Shown: positions 33,984-39,604 of the stretch, one piece after another
Layout: every line of letters begins with the position of its first letter
Position numbering within the stretch: position 1 is the stretch's first letter
Origin: Paraburkholderia ginsengisoli NBRC 100965
Lineage (GTDB): Bacteria; Pseudomonadota; Gammaproteobacteria; Burkholderiales; Burkholderiaceae
Assembly: GCF_000739735.1 (NCBI RefSeq)
Contig: NZ_BBJF01000030.1
Coordinates: forward strand, 1 to 39,604
Direction of reading: 5' to 3'
Length of the DNA: 39,604 nucleotides
Program-made: the position numbers and the translations under genes
The notes under the pieces: model-generated
What the model was told of the DNA's origin: nothing
The model's database searches: none
What the model saw: only the letters and a program-made list of their open reading frames with translations

Positions 33984-34736
33984 ATGCCTCGAATTGTCGT
34001 GTCAACTCCTATGTTTAACGGCCAGTGCTATCAGGCCTATGTCGAATCACTTCTGAAGCTGCAGTTCGTCTTTCTGCAATCGGGGATCGAAATGGCGTTT
34101 CACACCTTGAAGAATTCAAGCTTTATTCCTAAAGCAAGGAACCTGCTCGTCGATATGTTCATGCAGGAAGAAGGCGCTACTCATCTCCTGTTCATCGACG
34201 CTGACATGTCCTTTGATGCATCCGACATTTTGCGTATGATCGGCGCTGATCTCGACGTTCTTGGGGCCATTTACTCAAGCAAGCACATTAATTGGCCAAA
34301 GGTTGTCCAGATAGCGCGTCAACATCCGGGCTTGTCGCCTCAAGACTTATCCTGGCTCGCGAGCGCCTACGGCACCTTCACCCCCATGTCAGGTCAGCTT
34401 GAAATACCAGTCGATAAACCTTTCGAGGTCCAGGGGATTGGCACTGGTATCTTGCTGATCCGGCGCGCGGTGTTCGAAAAGCTGGAGCAGGCCTACCCCG
34501 ATCTGCGCACATTGGGGGAAAGTCTTGGAACCGATCCGAGACTGATCTCTGCACCGTTCGAACCTTTGAGGAAGTATGGCGGCCTTCTCTCGGAGGATAT
34601 TTCCTTCTGTGAGCGCTGGCGCGAGATTGGTGGAAGGATCCATGCTTGCGCGTGGGGTCGCACTGGCCATGTTGGCACCCACGAATACCTATCGGACGTT
34701 GCCAACGCAGCCCGGCTGCGTATCCCACTGGGATGA
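33984..34736 (+). CDS. GT-A-fold glycosyltransferase
   Basis: 250 residues. An opening V-V-S-T-P-M-F-N-G strand and the D-A-D motif at 72-74 (L-L-F-I-D-A-D-M-S-F) are typical of GT-A inverting enzymes using a metal-bound nucleotide sugar. A-R-N-L-L-V-D-M-F-M and a late G-L-L-S-E-D-I-S-F-C-E-R-W fit a family-2-like enzyme with the catalytic acidic pair E-D. The donor and acceptor are unknown. It starts at ATG 33984 with a weak site (GGA). It lies between the exporter and its likely cargo gene, so may glycosylate the cargo or a surface polymer. Confidence 0.7.
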   Translation: MPRIVVSTPMFNGQCYQAYVESLLKLQFVFLQSGIEMAFHTLKNSSFIPKARNLLVDMFMQEEGATHLLFIDADMSFDASDILRMIGADLDVLGAIYSSKHINWPKVVQIARQHPGLSPQDLSWLASAYGTFTPMSGQLEIPVDKPFEVQGIGTGILLIRRAVFEKLEQAYPDLRTLGESLGTDPRLISAPFEPLRKYGGLLSEDISFCERWREIGGRIHACAWGRTGHVGTHEYLSDVANAARLRIPLG

Positions 34737-34768
34737 CGTACCGGTCAACCGTTTTGTCGTGCACATAG

Positions 34769-35862
34769 TGGTCAACTTATTTCGGACAGGCAGTTGGGTT
34801 TTTTCACTGCCGGTTTCGCCTCGCCGGCGGCGGGCGACAGACAGCCCGGCGTGGAGCGCAAGCGCGCCGGATTGTAGAGCGACGATGTACTGGGTGATGT
34901 CGCGCCTTGCGTCATCGTGGTTGGCGTACTGAGGTTGCCACGCACGCTCCATTTTGAGATTCAGGAAGAATTTCTCCATCACCGAATTGTCTCAACAGTT
35001 ACCCCCTGCGACTCATGCCGTAAATCACGTGATGGGGCTTCAGCAAGGCCTAGTACCCATCGCGTGCATACTGGCTCCCTATCCAAATGCAAAATTAGTC
35101 CCGACGCCTGCCAAGGCTACTACAGCGCCGTGGTCAACACCGGCATGACCAACCCAGCCAACATGGTTGGCACCATTGACCTGCCGACCATTCTGCGCGA
35201 GTTCAGGTCCAGTACGACCGCCAGATAGAGCCAGCCCTGCGCTGTGCGAATATAAGTAATGCACGAAACCAATGTGCGAGTCGGCTCAGCCACGTCGAAC
35301 TGGCGATCGAGCACGTTCTCTATCACAGGTAGTGTATGCGTGCTGTCAGTGGTCGAGACAAACTTGCGCTTCCAACTCGTACGCAGGCCCGCTTCGCGCA
35401 TCGGCGTCTGCACCGGTAACGACCGATTCGTAGCCGTTGCGTCCGAAGTGCATGCATCACGCGGCGGCCTACCATAGCTCGAGCCGCTGGCGGCGAATGC
35501 TGCCTTGACGTGAGTCTGTTCCTGCGGCTTTTTGCGCTCTGGCCGCCGCTCCGGTGCGATAGTAGCCAGAGTGGCTCATGTGGAAAAAGCCGGCAGCCGC
35601 GACTGACTGATACGGCCTTCCGTTACAAATAAGTTACGACGCGGTAAATCACTTCGGTTCTCGGGCAAAGAAAGCCGACGCTTTTTTAGCAGCGCGTTGT
35701 CCTCGCGCCTCTGCCGGGTTTCCGCCTCAAGTTGCTAGATACGTTGGTGCTCAGCGCTCGTCGGCGCCGCCGGCACGCTCCGCATCGTACTGCACCACCC
35801 GGCCCACGGCTGTCTCACACATAGCAGACCGCCTTATTGCGATCCTTCGAAAATAAGTGGAC
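34769..35862 (-). mobile_element. Decayed IS3-family element
   Basis: Minus-strand fragments of IS3 transposase: an OrfA tail (about 35651-35760, Q-L-E-A-E-T-R-Q-R-R-E-D-N-A-L-L-K-K-A-S-A-F-F), an OrfB core (35120-35413, with I-T-Y-I-R-T-A-Q-G-W-L-Y-L-A-V-V-L-D) and an OrfB end (34870-34990, E-K-F-F-L-N-L-K-M-E-R-A-W). Stops and frameshifts break them. Candidate ends are the related TGGTCAACTTATTTCGG near 34769 and the inverted CGAAAATAAGTGGAC at 35848-35862. Not functional. Confidence 0.75.
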
Positions 35863-36070
35863 GGACTTTTCAATCGCTAAACGTTCTTCTATGTGGTCGC
35901 GATTAGTATTGACTACGTGCATTTACATATGGAGTCCCTTATTACTTCTCAAGCGCATTTCACTACGCGGTCGTGATCATTTCATGGTTGTGAGGATGAA
36001 TCGCGACGACGACGTGGGAGCGACTGCCTGAGCACCCCCTCATAGTTAGTCCATTGTTTCAGGTGGCAAC

Positions 36071-36142
36071 GCGCAACTTTGCGCAAGCCTGGATTCCCTC
36101 TCTTGGAGAGGGATCAGACGCCTAGTCCTATGGTCTTAGGCG
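36071..36142 (+). promoter_or_regulatory. Three successive inverted repeats upstream of the cargo gene
   Basis: GCGCAA-CT-TTGCGC at 36071-36084, TCCCTCTC-TTG-GAGAGGGA at 36095-36113 and CGCCTA/TAGGCG at 36119-36142, ending 25 nt before the ATG at 36168. They could be operators or a structured 5' leader. I could not pick out a convincing -10/-35 pair. Confidence 0.5.
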
Positions 36143-36167
36143 GTTCATCAATCTATAGGAGCACCTT

Positions 36168-37373
36168 ATGAATAATGTTGATACCAGCAGCCCGAACGAC
36201 GGTCTGCAGTCCGTGGGCGGTAACGAGTACGTTGTTACGTTGCAGGGTGTTTCGGCTACCCGGGACAACGCAGACTTTGATGTCCAGGGCGGTGCCACGC
36301 TGAATCTGAGCGGCTCGTCGAACACGGTGATTGCAGAGAGCGGTGTGTCGTTCGTGTCGGTTATGGGCAACGGCAATACGGTCATTGGTTCGGCTGACGA
36401 TGGCGGCGTTTTGTCGCTGAACGGGGCAGGTAATGTCGTGAACTTCGGGGCAAACGGTCAGGTTGACGAATCGGGCAGCAACAACACGATTACGATGGGC
36501 GCCAACGGCTATGCCAATCTGAGCGGTACGGGCAGTACAGTGAATGCGGCGCAGGGAGGTGAGGTCGGACTTGTAGGTCACGGAGATATTGCCAATGTGA
36601 ATAATGGCCTCGTCATACTGGTTGCGGATGAGGCTCAGGTGAACGGGAACGGGAATCAGGTCAACTTCGCAAATGCCCGTTCCACGCTCAATTTGAGTGG
36701 TACCGGGAATTTGATCTCAATGGACGCCCACTCAGTTCAGCCGGAAGAGGTGGTGACAACCACCGGCTCGCTGACAGAAGCGGCGGACGGGTCGCTGGTG
36801 CTTACGGGCAGCATCGATCCAAACACGGTGACCCTCACCGGTGGTCTCGCAACGGTACAGCTTGGTAACGGCAACGTCGCGACTATTGCCAACGTAAGTG
36901 CCGGCTCGCAGCTCGAATTTGTCGATGCGTCCGGTGCCGTAAGCTGGACAGTGATGCAAGACACCGGACTCAACGCAGCCGTACCAACTACCTTCAACTT
37001 TGGGGTCGATAGCGGTCAGCAGACAATCAATCCAATCAATCCAGCAATGGGCGCCGAAATAGGCACCGTTGATCTTGCAACGGGTATTTCGGATAGCCAG
37101 CTGTGGTTTCAGCAGGTCGGCAATAACCTGCAAATGGATATTCTGGGTACGCACGATTCGTTGGAGATTGACGGCTGGTTCGGTAGTGGAAGCTCAGCAG
37201 TGCAGAGTTTCCAGACTTCGGACGGGTTGATGCTCGACACCCAAGTCAATCAACTCGTGTCGGCTATGGCGGCGTACTCGGCCGCGAACCCGGGTTTTGA
37301 CCCGGGGCTGGTGACGCAAATGCCGACTGATCCCTCGCTGCAGAATGTCATTGCTGCGTCCTGGCATCACTAA
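36168..37373 (+). CDS. Repeat-rich beta-solenoid protein, likely type I secretion cargo
   Basis: 401 residues without a signal peptide. Residues about 40-185 carry irregular repeats of a G-x-G/S-N-x-V type (L-S-G-S-S-N-T-V, M-G-N-G-N-T-V, L-N-G-A-G-N-V-V, L-S-G-T-G-N-L-I), rich in Gly, Asn, Ser and Thr, likely a beta-helix. The C-terminal region (about 305-401) has L-W-F-Q-Q-V-G-N-N-L-Q-M-D, I-D-G-W-F and a helical L-V-S-A-M-A-A-Y, and ends I-A-A-S-W-H-H, matching the tail common in type I-exported solenoid proteins. Typical RTX nonapeptides (GGxGxDxxx) are absent. It has an AGGAG site 7 nt upstream. Its job could be adhesion, surface layer or toxin; I cannot tell. Confidence 0.65.
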   Translation: MNNVDTSSPNDGLQSVGGNEYVVTLQGVSATRDNADFDVQGGATLNLSGSSNTVIAESGVSFVSVMGNGNTVIGSADDGGVLSLNGAGNVVNFGANGQVDESGSNNTITMGANGYANLSGTGSTVNAAQGGEVGLVGHGDIANVNNGLVILVADEAQVNGNGNQVNFANARSTLNLSGTGNLISMDAHSVQPEEVVTTTGSLTEAADGSLVLTGSIDPNTVTLTGGLATVQLGNGNVATIANVSAGSQLEFVDASGAVSWTVMQDTGLNAAVPTTFNFGVDSGQQTINPINPAMGAEIGTVDLATGISDSQLWFQQVGNNLQMDILGTHDSLEIDGWFGSGSSAVQSFQTSDGLMLDTQVNQLVSAMAAYSAANPGFDPGLVTQMPTDPSLQNVIAASWHH

Positions 37374-37928
37374 AAGACACTGAGTTAGAGCGCTGCTGCA
37401 GTCTTACGCGGTAGCGCTCGGCGGCTTGACTTTTGAAACCGCCCCTGGGGGTTGGCAAAATTGTCCTTTTGTCAACTTCCGAATGGCCGTATCCCTAAGC
37501 CGTCAGCATGGAACTTCGCATGACAGCTCTGCCCAACGACATGGACAACCATGAACGCGATGGTGTGCGCTTACGATGAGATTGTGCGCAAACGCGACGC
37601 ACAGGTTGCTGAATTGCAGGAACAACTCGCGTCACCCGCCATTGCACGCTGAACTGGTGGTTCATGGATCATAAGACATCATTCTTCTACTGCCGCCGTA
37701 CAGCCCCGAGCGTAAGCATCTGATGAAGGCCGTCTGGAAAAGCTGACGGGAGTTGTCCAATATGGTGCCCGCGAAATATTTTGCGGGAGCAAAAATGGAC
37801 AGACCTGACGATGTGGGTTCTGGTGCAAATAGGGTCGGGGAATCGGTTAGAGTTGTCAGCCCGAAGAACGGGTAGCCGATGATGAACAAGCGAAAAGGTA
37901 TGGAAGGGATGTTCGACGGGAGGCATTT
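37374..37928. other. Non-coding stretch with palindrome and IS scraps
   Basis: About 550 bp after the cargo gene. It has a possible terminator-like repeat (GAGCGCT/AGCGCTC, 37388-37419). A 33-residue ORF (37551-37652) with a coiled-coil feel has no ribosome site. A start-like frame at 37879-37929 (M-N-K-R-K-G-M-E-G-M-F-D-G-R-H-F) resembles the head of an IS6-type transposase and is cut off where the IS3 element begins. Confidence 0.4.
37754..37801. repeat. 48-bp imperfect palindrome
   Basis: Inner arms CCCGCGAAAT/ATTTTGCGGG (37768-37787, one G/T) and outer arms TGTCC/GGACA (37754-37758 and 37797-37801) share one centre at 37777.5. It could form a large hairpin in either strand. Confidence 0.6.
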
Positions 37929-37968
37929 TGAACCGCGCCGGTTTTGTCGGAGACCGCCGAGTTTGGCG

Positions 37969-38865
37969 CTACGCCGCGCGAGCGGAGAGCACCAGATTCC
38001 GATTGTAAGCTTCCTCTGCCTCCGCGGGCGACACGTACCCGAGCGGGCCGAGCAACCGATGGTGGTTGTACCAGTGCACCCATTCGAGCGTGGCGAGTTC
38101 GACATCCTGGAGCGTACGCCATGAACGCCGATGCACAACTTCGGCCTTATACAAGCCGTTGATCGTTTCGGCCAGAGCGTTGTCGTAGGAGTCGCCGACG
38201 GTTCCGACTGATGGCTCAACGCCAACATCCACCAAACGTTCGGTGTACCGAATACTTAGATATTGGGACCCGTGATCGGAATGATGAATGAGCCCGGGCG
38301 GTGGCTGGCGATCGTGTAACGCTTGGTTCAGCGCGTCCAGAACGAAGTCAGTCCTCATCGATGCCGACACGCGCCAACCGACGATACGGCGCGCAAACAC
38401 ATCGGTCACGAAGGCCACGTAGACAAAGCCCGACCATGTCCAGCAATAGGTGAAATCCGCAACCCACAGCGCGTTAGGCCGATCGGCCCGGAACTGACGT
38501 TTGACCCGGTCCAGCGGGCGCGGCGCTGCATCGTCGCGCTGCGTCGTCTTGATCCGGCGCCCACGCCGCACGCCTTCGAGGCCCATCACCTTCATCAGAC
38601 GCGCAACTGTGCAGCGCGCGACCTTCACGCCATCTCGCAGCAACTGGCGCCAGACCTTGCGCACACCATACACGCCAAAGTTCTCGTCCCAGACCTGCCG
38701 GATGAGGGCCTTCAGTTCCGCGTCGCGGCGCGCTCGTGCTGGCCATTGCTCCGGATCGCTGCGCCGCCCGGCGTGCCGGTAATACGTCGACGGCGCGATC
38801 GGCAGCAGGCGGCAGATCGGCTCGATACCGTAGACGTCGCGATGCTCGTCGATGAACGCAATCAT
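37969..38865 (-). CDS. IS3-family transposase OrfB (DDE integrase)
   Basis: 298 residues with the rve integrase core. The catalytic triad is visible: D137 (W-V-A-D-F-T-Y), D197 (H-H-S-D-H-G-S-Q-Y) and E233 (D-N-A-L-A-E-T-I-N-G), with the usual 35-residue spacing between the second D and E. The start ATG 38865 overlaps the OrfA stop (ATGA); in vivo the active OrfAB fusion is usually made by frameshifting. Confidence 0.92.
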   Translation of the reverse strand: MIAFIDEHRDVYGIEPICRLLPIAPSTYYRHAGRRSDPEQWPARARRDAELKALIRQVWDENFGVYGVRKVWRQLLRDGVKVARCTVARLMKVMGLEGVRRGRRIKTTQRDDAAPRPLDRVKRQFRADRPNALWVADFTYCWTWSGFVYVAFVTDVFARRIVGWRVSASMRTDFVLDALNQALHDRQPPPGLIHHSDHGSQYLSIRYTERLVDVGVEPSVGTVGDSYDNALAETINGLYKAEVVHRRSWRTLQDVELATLEWVHWYNHHRLLGPLGYVSPAEAEEAYNRNLVLSARAA

Positions 38866-39209
38866 GGCTTCGATCGGCGGTCGAGCTCCGCCTGCGCGAA
38901 ATATGCGGAAGCCTTGCGCAGGATCTCGTTGGCCGTGCGAAGTTCACGATTCTCGCGCTCCAGTTCCTTCAGACGCGTCAGTTCCGAAGTTGTCGCGCCC
39001 GCTCGTTGGCCACGATCGCGCTCAGCCTGAATGATCCAGTTGCGAAGCGTCTCGCGTGACATCCCCATCTTCGAGGCGATCGAGCCGATCGCCGCCCCCT
39101 GCGTTTGGTATTCGTGTTGGTGCTCAAACACCATCCGTACTGCCCGCTCCCGCACTTCATCCGAATATCGCGTCCCCGTGGGCTTCCTTGCCTTGCTTTC
39201 GTTTTCCAT
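38862..39209 (-). CDS. IS3-family transposase OrfA (HTH/leucine zipper)
   Basis: 115 residues: an HTH region (Y-S-D-E-V-R-E-R-A-V-R-M-V, then R-E-T-L-R-N-W-I) and a leucine zipper (L-K-E-L-E-R-E-N-R-E-L-R-T-A-N-E-I-L). It ends A-Q-A-E-L-D-R-R-S-K-P, standard for this group, and overlaps OrfB by 4 nt. Confidence 0.92.
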   Translation of the reverse strand: MENESKARKPTGTRYSDEVRERAVRMVFEHQHEYQTQGAAIGSIASKMGMSRETLRNWIIQAERDRGQRAGATTSELTRLKELERENRELRTANEILRKASAYFAQAELDRRSKP

Positions 39210-39331
39210 ACTTCAAACCTCCAATTACAGCCAAGATCCGAAGTCTCCTACATTCCCGGCGCGGTTCAGTCATGCCGCTGCGAGAGGGTGCACCGTATTT
39301 CCGCCAGAGCTAAAGGCGGAGCCAGTAGGGC

Positions 39332-39469
39332 TTAAGAGTGGCAGCGCGTCTCCCAGTGGTGGTGGACGCGCACCTTGTGACATACGCGGTGATGATCATA
39401 TGCGAATGCCGGCGCAATCGAGCAGAGCGTGACGGCTGCTGTCGCAAGGGCGAGGATGGCTTGTTTCAT
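39332..39469 (-). CDS. Small secreted His/Cys-rich peptide
   Basis: 45 residues. A clear signal peptide (M-K-Q-A-I-L-A-L-A-T, ending A-F-A at residues 21-23) is followed by a 22-residue mature part with D-H-H-R-V-C-H-K-V-R-V-H-H-H-W-E-T-R-C-H. A good AAAGGAA site lies 6 nt upstream of ATG 39469. The two mature Cys and seven His could form a disulfide and a metal site. Similar tiny periplasmic proteins occur in Burkholderiaceae; function is unknown. It stands alone, just beyond the IS3 end. Confidence 0.6.
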   Translation of the reverse strand: MKQAILALATAAVTLCSIAPAFAYDHHRVCHKVRVHHHWETRCHS

Positions 39470-39604
39470 GACGTTCCTTTTTGGTCAGCGTGGACGGATG
39501 TCAACAGGGGCGGACGACTTTCCTTGCATGGGCTTGATCTTGATCTCGTGTAACCATGGAGCTGGTGTGCTCCGCCGGTTTCGCGAGATCCGCGAGATCC
39601 GGGC

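Larger units (their letters stand above)
37929..39268 (-). mobile_element. Intact IS3-family element
   Basis: Two overlapping transposase genes between terminal inverted repeats. The left end TGAACCGCGCCGGTTTTGTC (37929) matches, inverted, the right end reading TGAACCGCGCCGGGAATGTA (from 39268), 13 identical bases then imperfect. Length is 1340 bp. The 3 bp beside each end differ (TTT left, GTC right), so no target duplication is seen. Confidence 0.85.

Noticed and set aside
37551..37652. 33-residue coiled-coil-like ORF
   Set aside because: No ribosome site and no recognised family; kept only as a note in the non-coding stretch.
37662..38228. 188-codon minus-strand frame overlapping the IS3 end
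   Set aside because: It crosses the inverted repeat of the element and is out of frame with OrfB.
1..39604. tRNA or rRNA genes
   Set aside because: I saw no cloverleaf with a GTTCGA-type arm and CCA end and no rRNA-like sequence by eye; a tRNA search program was not available.

Overview
The window looks like a stretch of a conjugative plasmid or megaplasmid from a high-GC betaproteobacterium, most likely Burkholderiaceae (Burkholderia, Paraburkholderia or Caballeronia). The basis is the GC-rich coding sequence, a VirB/TraG-type conjugation module with plasmid-typical accessory families (TrbM, DUF1173, an apparent fertility-inhibition protein), a plasmid RepA, and several IS families common in that group. 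The assignment rests on protein features only; no database was searched.

Layout. 1-1361: end of an IS66-family element (tnpA, tnpB, start of tnpC, all minus strand) abutting IS6-family transposase debris. 1389-7248: an accessory and regulatory block with an FkbM-type methyltransferase, a small hypothetical protein, a three-gene run (secreted molybdopterin-domain-like protein, hybrid histidine kinase, GT9-like glycosyltransferase) and, convergent to it, a BetR-type HTH/receiver regulator. 7442-25822: a long plus-strand mating-pair-formation operon: PLD nuclease, VirB2, B3, B4, B5, a 41-residue lipoprotein, an EexN-like protein, B6, B8, B9, B10, a small basic protein, B11, a VirB1-type transglycosylase, a membrane protein, TrbM, a coiled-coil protein, the TrwB/TraD-like coupling protein, a fertility-inhibition-like protein, a PH-domain membrane protein and a frameshifted DUF1173 gene. 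No relaxase is recognisable. 26011-27643: a replication module with a probable antisense RNA, a leader ORF, a run of hairpins, repA, a perfect DnaA box and a dense hairpin cluster ending in a 48-bp near-perfect palindrome. 28304-37373: a type I secretion operon (ABC ATPase, membrane fusion protein, TolC-like channel), an IS5 remnant, a GT-A glycosyltransferase, a decayed IS3 element and a repeat-rich beta-solenoid protein that is the likely secreted cargo. 37374-39604: non-coding sequence with a large palindrome, an intact IS3-family element and a tiny secreted His/Cys peptide gene.

How the parts may work together. The conjugation operon would build the pilus and channel, while RepA with its antisense and leader control sets copy number. 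The type I exporter, its solenoid cargo, two glycosyltransferases and the FkbM methyltransferase look like a surface-protein export and possibly decoration system. A shared 12-bp element, CATT-TGAC-AATG, occurs in front of both the BetR-type regulator and the type I secretion operon, with a related site upstream of the methyltransferase, so one regulator may control them. The most novel elements to my eye are this putative regulon, the antisense/leader control of repA, and the hairpin-dense origin-like segment.
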